DNA from: an uncultured Opitutia bacterium
GTDB lineage: Bacteria; Verrucomicrobiota; Verrucomicrobiae; Opitutales; MB11C04
Reading direction: 5' to 3'
DNA: 18,910 nucleotides
NCBI GenBank assembly: GCA_913048545.1
Contig: CAJWWH010000022.1
Span: 1 to 18,910, forward strand
The notes beneath the pieces were generated by a model, which did not search any database, was not told the DNA's origin, and saw nothing but the letters and a program-made list of their open reading frames with translations. Both the position numbers and the translations under genes were made by a program. Of this stretch, positions 1 through 7,556 are shown one piece after another (the stretch's first letter is position 1; each line of letters begins with the position of its first letter).

Positions 1-2
1 CT

Positions 3-1787
3 CCTCTGCCGGAACCTAGATCCTCCCATGAATTGGTCGCTTACCAGGGAAAGCTTTATGTAATCGGGGGATGGAACATGAAGGACGGGAAGGGAGAGAA
101 CTGGCATTTTAACGGATTGGTTGCGGATCTTGCGGAAGATCCGATCAAATGGAAAAAACTTCCGACCACTGATTGGAAAGTGCGGGCCAATTCAGCCGCC
201 ATTGTGAAAAACCATCTTTATGTGATTGGAGGCCTTAATGATGAAGGTACAACCGGAGCAGTCCGCAGGCTCAATCTGAAGAATTTCAAGTGGTCCGATG
301 TTGCTGACTTTCCAAGCCCCAACCGGTTAAAAGGTTTTGGGAGTGCGGCCTGTAATTTAGGGGGTAACCTGGTGGCGGGAGGATTTAGTTATCAACCGCA
401 CATCTTCGTTGATTCCAATTCCTCATGGATTTCCTCACCTGAAAAAGTGAAAGGAAAGCGTTTTTTTCACCGCATGATTCCGTATACCAAGGAGAAGGTT
501 CTTTTCATTGGGGGAGCCAATTTTGAAGGCCACCTCAAGGACATTGAAATCCTTGATTTTTCCCAAGAAAAACATGGCTCAATCAAAGAATCTCAGCAAG
601 ATTCGTCCAAAAAAAATAAAGGTCTGGCATGGACTGGTTTTCGGGGACAGGGGAACAGTCGTTCAACCGCCCGCGATCTGCCCTTGGAGTGGTCGGATAA
701 AAAAAATCTGCTTTGGCGCAGTAAGCTCTCGGGATATGGACAGTCCACTCCGGTGGTGTGGGACGAGTTTGTCTTCACCACCTCAACCGAGGGGAAGTTC
801 AGTGAGCAATTAATGGTGCAGTGTACTGCACTCGCCAGCGGTGACTTGATTTGGGAAAAAAGTTTTCCGACGCCGGTGAAAATTGAGAGAAGCCAGTATG
901 TCTCACAGGCAGCACCCAGTCCGGTGGTGGATGAAAGGGGAGTATACCTGTTTTTTGAGAGTGGTCTTTTAGTGGGTTTGGATCATCAGGGGACTCAATT
1001 ATGGGATCGTGTGCTGACCGAAGAATATGGACCAATTGAGGGAAATCACGGATTGGGTTCCTCTCTTTTCCAGTCTTCGGATAGCCTCGGATTGTTGGTG
1101 GATCATTCCGGTCCGTCCTACCTGCTGAAGGTCAACAAGCGGACCGGAAAAAATGATTGGAAAATGGACCGTTCGGAAAGAGTGTCCTGGAGCACGCCGA
1201 CTTTATCCACTACCTCCGACGGTCAGACTGTTTTTGTCAGTTCGAATGGAGTGGTCGAAGCAATCGATTTTGAGAAAGGGGAAAAATTATGGGAAAAAGA
1301 AGGCATTGAGGGAAACACCGTGGCCTCTCCCACTTTGACCGATCAATTAGTGATAATTGGTTCATCCAAGAAAGATCAATCTATGGCCCTGAACCGAAGC
1401 AGTAATGTCACGAATAATCGTGTTGCCTGGGTGGCCGAGGATGCGACAAGCAGTTTTGGCTCTCCGTTAGTTACACAGGGCAATTTATATCTGGTCAACC
1501 GGGCTGGAGTGGCGACCTGTCACGATGTTCAAAACGGAAAAAAAAGGTGGGATCTAAGACTGCCCGGTTCATGCTGGGCCTCTCCGATTTCTTCCTCTGA
1601 TCATGTTTATTTTTTTACAAAGGACGGGGAGACACTTGTTATTAAAAATGACGGATCACAGGAGGTATCAAGCCAAAATAAGCTCTCCATTGAAGGAAGA
1701 ATTTATGGGGTAGCCGCAGTGAATCGCACCTTCTTAATCCGGACCGGTTCCGAGTTGATTTGCATCAGCAAATTGAAGCAAGGGTGA
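3..1787 (+). CDS. Kelch / PQQ-like double beta-propeller protein (5' end missing)
   Basis: The reading frame is open to the left edge, so the gene starts outside the window. The TTG at 33 is not a credible start, because the codons before it continue a kelch blade (an Arg-Ser-Ser-His stretch leading into LYVIGG). The first ~195 residues counted from that TTG carry kelch features: LYVIGG appears twice, followed by VAGG and LFIGG. From about residue 197 the protein switches to a PQQ-like (pyrrolo-quinoline-quinone dehydrogenase type) propeller. It opens with a W-x-x-F-R-G-x-G-x-S motif and then has repeated blades with 'A/SPV' and 'G..LW' signatures up to the stop at 1785-1787. Proteins with this propeller opening are common and usually exported in Planctomycetes and Verrucomicrobia. 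No catalytic residues are recognised, so a scaffold or binding role is inferred. The signal peptide, if any, is outside the window. An AT-rich inverted repeat follows the stop. Confidence 0.8.
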   Translation, partial: PLPEPRSSHELVAYQGKLYVIGGWNMKDGKGENWHFNGLVADLAEDPIKWKKLPTTDWKVRANSAAIVKNHLYVIGGLNDEGTTGAVRRLNLKNFKWSDVADFPSPNRLKGFGSAACNLGGNLVAGGFSYQPHIFVDSNSSWISSPEKVKGKRFFHRMIPYTKEKVLFIGGANFEGHLKDIEILDFSQEKHGSIKESQQDSSKKNKGLAWTGFRGQGNSRSTARDLPLEWSDKKNLLWRSKLSGYGQSTPVVWDEFVFTTSTEGKFSEQLMVQCTALASGDLIWEKSFPTPVKIERSQYVSQAAPSPVVDERGVYLFFESGLLVGLDHQGTQLWDRVLTEEYGPIEGNHGLGSSLFQSSDSLGLLVDHSGPSYLLKVNKRTGKNDWKMDRSERVSWSTPTLSTTSDGQTVFVSSNGVVEAIDFEKGEKLWEKEGIEGNTVASPTLTDQLVIIGSSKKDQSMALNRSSNVTNNRVAWVAEDATSSFGSPLVTQGNLYLVNRAGVATCHDVQNGKKRWDLRLPGSCWASPISSSDHVYFFTKDGETLVIKNDGSQEVSSQNKLSIEGRIYGVAAVNRTFLIRTGSELICISKLKQG

Positions 1788-1803
1788 ACTTTCGTTGCGA
1801 ATT

Positions 1804-1835
1804 CGGTTATTCATTTATTTTGTGAATTTTAACCG
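1804..1835 (+). terminator. Imperfect hairpin after the propeller gene, possible terminator
   Basis: CGGTTA at 1804-1809 pairs with TAACCG at 1830-1835, and TTCA (1810-1813) pairs with TGAA (1823-1826) above a 3-nt bulge, leaving a 9-nt loop. It lies 17 nt after the stop codon of the upstream gene. No clear T-tract follows, so it is not a textbook intrinsic terminator. It may stabilise the mRNA 3' end or be chance. Confidence 0.3.
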
Positions 1836-1909
1836 GATCAATTCCTTCCGATAGTAATCTTCCCGCTCACATTCTAGTAATTTTCAACCAAATGGGCTCA
1901 ATTTAATTA

Positions 1910-1938
1910 TTGAGATTGAGTCTCATTATCATTATTAT
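1910..1938 (+). promoter_or_regulatory. Candidate sigma70-type promoter of the AraC-type gene
   Basis: TTGAGA at 1910-1915 (5/6 to TTGACA) and TATTAT at 1933-1938 (5/6 to TATAAT) are separated by exactly 17 nt. Transcription would begin near 1944-1946, within a few bases of the GTG start at 1948. No Shine-Dalgarno sequence lies before that GTG, so a leaderless or almost leaderless mRNA is implied. Confidence 0.4.
1911..1930 (+). promoter_or_regulatory. Fur-box-like palindrome overlapping the promoter
   Basis: TGAGA (1911-1915) and TCTCA (1921-1925) form an inverted repeat. By hand alignment, bases 1912-1930 match the 19-bp E. coli Fur consensus at 14 of 19 positions, with an intact right half TCATTATC. 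It sits between the candidate -35 and -10 elements, where a bound repressor would block transcription. Iron control is inferred; AT-rich DNA can resemble Fur boxes by chance. Confidence 0.4.
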
Positions 1939-1947
1939 TGTCGTATT

Positions 1948-2277
1948 GTGAGTCATAAAATTTTTCAAATCAGTGAGTACATTAGGGATAATCTTAGAAA
2001 TCCGCCGACTAAGGAGTTGCTCTGTGAAAAGTTCACGATCAGCGATTACGCGCTCCGGAAAGGATTTAAGCAGATATTTGGGTTAAACATTGGGGAATAC
2101 AGCAGGAAACAAAGAATAAAAACGGCAGCCAAATTACTCACCCGGACCGAGAATTCGATTTCAATCGTTGCGGAGTGTGTAGGATTTCGAAACTCGAGCC
2201 GATTTGCAGAGGCATTTCGTAACCAATACGGGGTGAATCCTTTTCAATTCAGACAGGTGATCAAGAACAAAGACTGA
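1948..2277 (+). CDS. AraC-family regulator reduced to its DNA-binding domain
   Basis: This 109-residue protein is almost entirely one AraC/XylS-type double helix-turn-helix domain. The first HTH is around residues 24-45 (LLCEKFTISDYALRKGFKQI). The second carries the family signature SIVAECVGF..SSRFAEAFR..YGVNP at about residues 71-98. Full-length AraC proteins are usually 250-300 residues with a ligand-binding domain, which is absent here. The 'DYALRKGFKQIFG' phrase resembles siderophore regulators of the PchR/YbtA type (from memory). The start is GTG at 1948 with no ribosome binding site; the HTH begins so early that a later start would damage it. The next frame opens 2 nt after its stop, suggesting co-transcription. 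Direct target genes are unknown. Confidence 0.8.
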   Translation: MSHKIFQISEYIRDNLRNPPTKELLCEKFTISDYALRKGFKQIFGLNIGEYSRKQRIKTAAKLLTRTENSISIVAECVGFRNSSRFAEAFRNQYGVNPFQFRQVIKNKD

Positions 2278-2278
2278 A

Positions 2279-2932
2279 TTGGTTAATCCATTTTCCAAAA
2301 AGAAAGTAATTAAAAAAAACTTGTTAAGTATGATGTTCAAAAAATATTCGAAGGATCCGGAGTTTTCTGATCAGCGGGTAAATTCACCCTCATTTTCTAG
2401 TTCCCTCCAACAAACACAGAGAAAAGGACTTTTTTCCGATTACTCACCCGATGAAAATTATACGATTATTATTTTCCTGAGTAAGAGAGGAACGCTGCGG
2501 GCACCATTCGCATGCGAAGTGCTTAAAAATATTGTTTTAAATTCAAAATTTACTGGTCGACTGGGGATCTTTTTCCGAGGTGTCACCATGGTCTATGACG
2601 AGTGCCCCGTGGACAACCGGATTAATCAATATGCAGGTTCAACCGGAATCACCATCGGCGGCCAGTCTAAATTTGCCGATCCGGAAGACCTTGAGAAAGC
2701 GGACTTTATCATTTGCTTGGATCAGGAAAGCATGGACTTCGCCCGGCTTCATCGAATAAGGGGATATTTATACCCTTTTACTTTTTTCAGACCAGCGGGT
2801 GTTAATGGATTTATTCCGGATCCATATGAGAGCTGTGATGATTTGGATTCCCATTACAGAGAAATTATTTCCTCCATACAACTGGGGTGCCGACGAATAG
2901 TATTATCTTTGCTCTCCACCTTGAGTTTTTAA
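2279..2932 (+). CDS. Low-molecular-weight protein-tyrosine-phosphatase-like protein, probable pseudophosphatase
   Basis: Residues ~61-210 follow the LMW-PTP / arsenate-reductase fold. A beta strand (YTIIIF) runs into a P-loop at 68-75, then 'ADFIICLDQESM' at 141-152 (canonical YDLILAMDxENL), and the general-acid loop D181-P-Y. In active enzymes the P-loop is C-x5-R-S. Here it is S68-KRGTL-R74-A, so the spacing and Arg are kept but the nucleophilic Cys is Ser (codon AGT, one base from TGT) and the second Cys is Leu. The protein should therefore be catalytically dead or a phospho-ligand binder. The first ~60 residues are polar and match nothing I know. The start is uncertain: TTG 2279 is coupled to the regulator's stop, while ATG 2330 (200 residues) is an alternative. 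Neither has a good ribosome binding site. Confidence 0.65.
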   Translation: MVNPFSKKKVIKKNLLSMMFKKYSKDPEFSDQRVNSPSFSSSLQQTQRKGLFSDYSPDENYTIIIFLSKRGTLRAPFACEVLKNIVLNSKFTGRLGIFFRGVTMVYDECPVDNRINQYAGSTGITIGGQSKFADPEDLEKADFIICLDQESMDFARLHRIRGYLYPFTFFRPAGVNGFIPDPYESCDDLDSHYREIISSIQLGCRRIVLSLLSTLSF

Positions 2933-2962
2933 GGCAGCAAAGGCTCATTTTCGCAATATTTT

Positions 2963-5530
2963 CTAGTGCCTTTGATTTAATATGGAAACCGGTTTTTCTT
3001 TGAGTATTTTGCGGGTGGCTAATTCGGTCACCAGCAATGACAGTGTAAAAACCCCCGCTATCATAGTAACGGGTAGGGACCATTGAAGACTCCATACCCG
3101 GTCAAACACTTTTTCGGCAAGCAGATAGCTTGTACCAAGGCTGAGTAAAATACCAAGGCAGGAAGCGGACAGGGAAAGAAGTCCAAATTCAATCCGTACC
3201 TGTGCTTTGAGATCAGCGAAGGAAGCACCGAGGATTTTGAGTAAATTTAATTCTCTTTTTTGCCGGCGTGCTTTTTCCCGGGCGAGGGAATAGAGCACGA
3301 CCAGACCGGCCAGAATTGACAGACCGGCCATGACCTGAAGTGCCCAAGTCATTTGAGCCACAATTTCAAGAATTTTTCGTCCGGTTCTTTCCACATCAAG
3401 AATCGAGATAGTAGGGAATTTCCGTACCAGGATATCCTGTATTTTTTGCTTCTCCACAGTGGTTAATTGGTTGAGCGTACCGATGAAAGTTTTGGGTGCG
3501 CCTTCCAATACGCCGGGTTGCATTTGAACAAAGAAATTGGGTTGGAAACTGGTCCAGCGCACGCGCCGGATATTGACGACTTCGGCCTCAACCGGAAGCC
3601 CGCTGACCTCAATTTTGATCCGGTCACCCAAATCCAGTCCGAGAGACTCCGCATATTTCTGCTCGACGGAGATTTCCGCGGGTTGACTGGAGTTTTGATC
3701 AAAATTCATGGAGACCATCCTGCCCCGTAGAATTTCCTCACTTTGCAAAAGGTGACTACGATAACTGAGGTTAAATCCACGATTTCGAAAGTTATTTCTT
3801 CGTTGATCTTCCGGGTTTTCAAACTCGCGGTCCTGTTTGACTAAATTTTCGTATTGTTCTCCTCTTACTTCGATGAGTTTTCCCCGAATCCAAGGGGTAA
3901 GATTTTGCAGGGGTTTTCCGCTTAGTTTGAGTGTCTGAAGCAGATCCTCGACCTGATCCTCCTGGATATCAAAGAGAAAGAGTTTGGGGATTTTACTCTC
4001 GCCCGAGTTTGCCCCAATTTCATTTTCCAGACTGTATTGAAATTGGGGAATCAGATTGAGCAGAAGGACACCAAGCCCGAGAGTCAGGAAGCCAGTCACC
4101 GCACTTTTCGGGTTTCGGGTAAGTGAGCGGGCGGCCAGACGCAGATTAAGGCTGGATTTTCTAAAAAACCTATCCAGGAACCAGAGGCAGATATGACCAA
4201 TGAAGTACAGAACGATAATACTTCCGAGAAGGGAAAGAAAAAAAAGGTTGGCTAATTTACTTGAATCGGACTGGAGAACGCATAATCCCCAAAAGGCGAG
4301 GATTCCGGGAATCGCGAAAAGAAGCGAGGACCTGGATGCGGATGCACTTGGGTTCGCCGATTCCTGAAATAATTCTGCGGGTCTGAGACTGCGAATTTTC
4401 CTCAGGCTTGGCAGGGCCAGAAACCACCCACCAAAAACAGCCACCGCCAATGCCAGCAGAATACTGGGCAGGTGTAAGGTGGCATCCAACTGAACCGGAA
4501 CAAATCCACTAAGGGCTTGCGAGAGCACAGGAATGGCAATCATACAGAGCACGATTGCCGGGAGGGCGGCAGCGACGCCCAAAAGAGCCAACTGGATGAG
4601 GTAAGTACGCAATGCGTTGCCCACGGGTGCTCCCAGACAGACCAGGATGGCGACATCTTTGGTTCGGTTATTGATAAATCCCTGGTATAGGTAGCCGATT
4701 CCGAGCGTGGCCAGGAAGAGGGCGACCAGGGAAACAAGGCCGAGGAAATCAGAAAGATACCGGAGCAGTCGACCCGCCCGGTGACCCACCCGTTCGTGGG
4801 AGTAGACCCGCACTTCGGGCGAGGTAAGGGCTTCTCTGACTTCATTATTCACTTCAGCCAAATCGGATCCGTAGGGCAATTTAAAGAGGTGGTTCCGAAA
4901 CGCGGTGTTTCCCTGGGATAACAGCTTGGTTTTCTCGAGAAAATTTTTACTGACGAACACTTTGGGTGCCAGCTCGGCCGCCTGAAAACTGAGACCGGAT
5001 TCATCTTTAACCAGGTCGGAAATAATAAAGGTGGTTTCTCCGACCTGCAATTTTTCACCCAAGTCAATATCGAGCTGTCCCCTCAGTTCGGGGTAGAGCC
5101 AGGCAAGGGGACGTTCATGAATCAGGTTCTCATCTTCCCCGCTAATTGAATTGTGCAGATTGGTCTTAAAAGTTCCGTAAAAAGGAAATCCGGGATCAAA
5201 GGCCACGATTTTGACCAAACGGCTACGACCGGTCGGGCCGGCCACCATCGAGAAAAAATCAACTGCTTCAATTTCTTGGGTCCCGGCAGGCAGCGTATCC
5301 CGGACTGCGGTGAGTTCTTCCTGAGTAATTTCACGGCGTGCCCGGATGGCCAGATCCGCCCCCAGTAATTCCTTGGACTCGGCTTCGACTCGTTGATCAA
5401 GCGTTTGCTTGAATGAATCGACGCTGATGAACCCGATCAACCCGAGTGCGAGGTTGACGATATAAAAGAGGCAGAAGGCTCGGTTATTGCGAATCTCCCG
5501 CCATGCGTTGCGCAATGCAAATCCCATCAC
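2963..5530 (-). CDS. ybbP: FtsX-type ABC transporter permease, YbbP family
   Basis: An 855-residue membrane protein with the YbbP layout (COG3127-type). One N-terminal helix (~18-40) precedes a large periplasmic domain (~41-255). A central helix block follows (~261-284, 311-336, 353-375, 404-422, 428-450, 476-497), then a second periplasmic domain (~500-730) and three C-terminal helices. The conserved opening 'ALRNAWREIRNNR' is typical. In E. coli YbbP pairs with the ATPase YbbA and sits beside tesA; FtsX-family permeases usually move or extract lipophilic molecules rather than import them. The true substrate is unknown. The start is GTG 5530, overlapping the ybbA stop by 4 nt, or ATG 5527 in a TGATG junction; both imply translational coupling. 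The gene ends 30 bp from the convergent phosphatase-like gene. Confidence 0.88.
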   Translation of the reverse strand: MMGFALRNAWREIRNNRAFCLFYIVNLALGLIGFISVDSFKQTLDQRVEAESKELLGADLAIRARREITQEELTAVRDTLPAGTQEIEAVDFFSMVAGPTGRSRLVKIVAFDPGFPFYGTFKTNLHNSISGEDENLIHERPLAWLYPELRGQLDIDLGEKLQVGETTFIISDLVKDESGLSFQAAELAPKVFVSKNFLEKTKLLSQGNTAFRNHLFKLPYGSDLAEVNNEVREALTSPEVRVYSHERVGHRAGRLLRYLSDFLGLVSLVALFLATLGIGYLYQGFINNRTKDVAILVCLGAPVGNALRTYLIQLALLGVAAALPAIVLCMIAIPVLSQALSGFVPVQLDATLHLPSILLALAVAVFGGWFLALPSLRKIRSLRPAELFQESANPSASASRSSLLFAIPGILAFWGLCVLQSDSSKLANLFFLSLLGSIIVLYFIGHICLWFLDRFFRKSSLNLRLAARSLTRNPKSAVTGFLTLGLGVLLLNLIPQFQYSLENEIGANSGESKIPKLFLFDIQEDQVEDLLQTLKLSGKPLQNLTPWIRGKLIEVRGEQYENLVKQDREFENPEDQRRNNFRNRGFNLSYRSHLLQSEEILRGRMVSMNFDQNSSQPAEISVEQKYAESLGLDLGDRIKIEVSGLPVEAEVVNIRRVRWTSFQPNFFVQMQPGVLEGAPKTFIGTLNQLTTVEKQKIQDILVRKFPTISILDVERTGRKILEIVAQMTWALQVMAGLSILAGLVVLYSLAREKARRQKRELNLLKILGASFADLKAQVRIEFGLLSLSASCLGILLSLGTSYLLAEKVFDRVWSLQWSLPVTMIAGVFTLSLLVTELATRKILKEKPVSILNQRH

Positions 5531-6201
5531 TGACCGGGGATAAACTTGCCTCCCTTAAGCATTAATGTCCGGTCGCATGATTTTGCCAGTTCATGATTAT
5601 GGGTAACCAGGATGAGAGTCTGTCCACGATCTTGGCAAAGCCTGAAGAGCAGACTCATCACTTCCTGACCGGTCTTGTCGTCCAGATTTCCGGACGGTTC
5701 GTCGGCAAGAATGATTTTGGGTTCGCTTACAATTGCCCGTGCAATTGCCACCCGCTGACATTCTCCACCGGAGAGTTGTGAGGGGAAGTGAGCAAGCCGG
5801 TGGGAGAGTCCGACCATTTTAAGCGCTTCCCGGGCTGCGGTTTCGTAATGGCTGACTTTTTGGAGTTCAAGGGGAATTCCCACATTTTCCAAGGCAGTCA
5901 GATTATTCATTAAATGATATTGCTGAAAGACGATCCCCATTGTCTTGGACCGGAACCGGCTGAGTTCATCCTGGGAGAGTTTGGCTAAGTTCTGACCGTC
6001 AATGCAAACCTCACCGAAATCGGGATGATCAAGCCCAGCGAGAAGGGTGAGAAGAGTTGATTTTCCGCTTCCGCTCTGTCCGAGAATGGCGACGCTTTTA
6101 TTTGATTCCACCTGCAGACTGAGTTGACTGAGCACCTCAATCCTTTGACTGCCCTGAAAATAAGTTTTGGAAATTTTATTGAGTGAAATAATTGAATTCA
6201 T
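5527..6201 (-). CDS. ybbA: ABC transporter ATP-binding protein, YbbA (LolD-like) family
   Basis: A complete 224-residue ATPase with all ABC motifs: Walker A GQSGSGKST (41-49), Q-loop Gln around 93-94, signature LSGGE (143-147), Walker B ILADEP (164-169), D-loop SGNLD, and H-loop His201. The length and sequence type match the LolD/MacB/YbbA branch that works with FtsX-type permeases. It lies between the tesA-like gene (ATGA, 4-nt overlap upstream) and the ybbP-like permease (overlap downstream), so it is assigned as the energy-providing subunit of that permease. Assignment to YbbA rather than LolD rests mainly on this context. Confidence 0.9.
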   Translation of the reverse strand: MNSIISLNKISKTYFQGSQRIEVLSQLSLQVESNKSVAILGQSGSGKSTLLTLLAGLDHPDFGEVCIDGQNLAKLSQDELSRFRSKTMGIVFQQYHLMNNLTALENVGIPLELQKVSHYETAAREALKMVGLSHRLAHFPSQLSGGECQRVAIARAIVSEPKIILADEPSGNLDDKTGQEVMSLLFRLCQDRGQTLILVTHNHELAKSCDRTLMLKGGKFIPGQ

Positions 6202-6908
6202 TGATAGGAAGAAAGCTCTTCGATGAGTCGTTTATGGACAGTTTCAGCAATGACGCGGTGCCCGTCAGGGTTGGGGTGTATACGGTCGGGAAGATTCATT
6301 TTCGGATTTCCTCCGACTCCTTCCAAGAGAAATGGGAGCAGGGGAATCTTGTATTCCTTGGCAATCTGGGGGAAAATTTCCGAGAATGCTTCGCTGTAGG
6401 GCAATCCATAATTAGGGGGAATTTTCATCCCCGCCATCAGAACGGGGATTGTATTGCTTTGGGCCGCGTTCACCACCTTGATTAGATTGGATTTAATTTT
6501 TTCAACCGGTATGCCCCGCAGTCCGTCATTTCCGCCCAGTGCCAGGATGAGGAAGTCCGGCTTGGCCCGCAGGAACCAGTCAATTCTGGATACTCCACCA
6601 CTGGTGGTGGAACCGCTTATTCCCCCGTTAATTATGCGGTAGGGTCTTTTTGCTCCTTTATTTGATTCGTGATTCAGTTTTTTTTCCAAAAGGGTGGGGT
6701 ATGCCAGGTCTTCATCGATACCGTATCCTTCGGTCAGGGAATCGCCCAGGATGAGAATGGTGAACGGTTTTTCGGCTGGTTCAATGGATCTTGGTGTGGA
6801 AACCTCCCACTCTTCTTTTGACTCCGAGCAGGAAAGTGAACATCCAAGAACGAGAATAAAAGATTTTATTCGGAGTAATAGCCAAACTATGGAGGTTGGA
6901 TTTGTCAT
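6198..6908 (-). CDS. tesA: GDSL/SGNH esterase, TesA-like (arylesterase / lysophospholipase L1)
   Basis: A 236-residue SGNH hydrolase. Block I is ILGDSLTEGYG, with the nucleophile Ser in GDSL; block II is NGGISGSTTSGG; block III is LALGGNDGLRG; block V is DRIHPNPDGH, giving the Asp-x-x-His of the triad. The N-terminus has a hydrophobic segment (~8-24) ending VLGC and then SLSC, so it is exported and possibly lipidated, although the lipobox is imperfect. E. coli TesA is a periplasmic thioesterase/lysophospholipase encoded next to ybbA-ybbP. The same order here (tesA-like first, then ybbA and ybbP, all overlapping by about 4 nt) supports a role linking lipid hydrolysis with the transporter. It is the first gene of the operon; a perfect TATAAT lies about 20 nt upstream of the ATG. 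Confidence 0.87.
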   Translation of the reverse strand: MTNPTSIVWLLLRIKSFILVLGCSLSCSESKEEWEVSTPRSIEPAEKPFTILILGDSLTEGYGIDEDLAYPTLLEKKLNHESNKGAKRPYRIINGGISGSTTSGGVSRIDWFLRAKPDFLILALGGNDGLRGIPVEKIKSNLIKVVNAAQSNTIPVLMAGMKIPPNYGLPYSEAFSEIFPQIAKEYKIPLLPFLLEGVGGNPKMNLPDRIHPNPDGHRVIAETVHKRLIEELSSYQ

Positions 6909-6927
6909 TGGAAAGCTTATCGGTCTA

Positions 6928-6933
6928 ATTATA
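6928..6933 (-). promoter_or_regulatory. Candidate -10 element for the tesA-ybbA-ybbP operon
   Basis: Read on the minus strand, 6933-6928 is a perfect TATAAT about 20 nt before the ATG at 6908, in the 70-bp divergent gap. No strong -35 hexamer lies at the right distance, so this is only a partial promoter match. Confidence 0.3.
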
Positions 6934-6978
6934 TTTCACTCATATGACAAAACCATTAAGTAATTTCATTAATTTAAC

Positions 6979-7401
6979 ATGAATCTGTTCATTGAATTAA
7001 TCCATGAACATATTTTGGCCATTGATTTTGGCATGTTTGTACTCATCTGGCTTGTACAGCTTATTATCTACCCGGTTTTAGAAGAAGTATCGATCGAAAA
7101 ATTTGCCAAGTGGCATGAGATTTATTGCAGACGGATTGCCTTTGTTGTTCTTCCCCTAATGATCGCACAGCTCTTCGAAGTTGCTGCCTCCTGTTTTTTT
7201 ATCGGTGGAGTTTTGGAATGGGGCAAGCTCGCTTGCGTTCTCGCAGTCTGGTTATTCACATTCTTGGTGTCCGCCCGATTCCATCAGAAACTTGCCAAGG
7301 AGGGAAAAAATACCGTGGTCATAGGCAGGCTTATTTCAACTAATTGGTTCCGCACTTTTTTATGGAGCTTAATTCTGTTCATTTCTTACGTTCAATACTA
7401 A
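6979..7401 (+). CDS. Small four-helix inner-membrane protein of unknown function
   Basis: A 140-residue protein with about four hydrophobic segments (~9-31, 52-77, 82-101, 124-139) and no signal peptide. Polar residues that look constrained sit at membrane borders: H11, Y31-P32, H46, R51-R52, H102 and a TNWFRT stretch at 121-126. I have seen similar short four-helix proteins annotated only as hypothetical; no function is claimed. Its stop TAA overlaps the ATG of the next gene by one base (TAATG), and that gene overlaps the photolyase-like gene. It is thus the first gene of a translationally coupled trio, and a link to light, flavin or DNA repair functions is inferred from position alone. Confidence 0.8.
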   Translation: MNLFIELIHEHILAIDFGMFVLIWLVQLIIYPVLEEVSIEKFAKWHEIYCRRIAFVVLPLMIAQLFEVAASCFFIGGVLEWGKLACVLAVWLFTFLVSARFHQKLAKEGKNTVVIGRLISTNWFRTFLWSLILFISYVQY

Positions 7402-7556
7402 TGAAACCTCCCAGACTGAGACTTTCTAAGATTTGTCCGATTTGTAAACGCGGATTTGAAAACCGAAAAAAGTGGGAGTCACGCGGGATGTGGGATCAGA
7501 TTATTTACTGTTCTGATAAATGCCGCAAAGAATCTAAACCCAAGCGAAATCCATGA
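7401..7556 (+). CDS. DUF2256 small zinc-ribbon-like protein, photolyase partner
   Basis: A 51-residue basic protein with C12-x2-C15 and C37-x3-C41, a probable four-Cys zinc site, plus RKKWE and a W31 between the Cys pairs. This is the DUF2256 pattern, a family typically encoded next to cryptochrome/photolyase genes. The ATG at 7401 is preferred over an in-frame ATG at 7344. It forms a TAATG junction with the upstream stop, and the 19 residues before it lie inside the upstream gene and do not resemble the family. Its stop overlaps the ATG of the flavoprotein gene by 4 nt (ATGA). The molecular role is unknown; a nucleic-acid-binding or assembly factor for the flavoprotein is a guess. Confidence 0.85.
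   Translation: MKPPRLRLSKICPICKRGFENRKKWESRGMWDQIIYCSDKCRKESKPKRNP

Noticed and set aside
2931..2972. AAGGCA / TGCCTT inverted repeat between convergent genes, possible two-way terminator
   Set aside because: The loop would be 30 nt, the stem only 6 bp, and no T-tract follows, so chance is likely.
7344..7400. Upstream in-frame ATG extending the DUF2256 protein by 19 residues
   Set aside because: The extension lies inside the preceding membrane-protein gene and does not resemble the family; ATG 7401 forms a clean TAATG junction.
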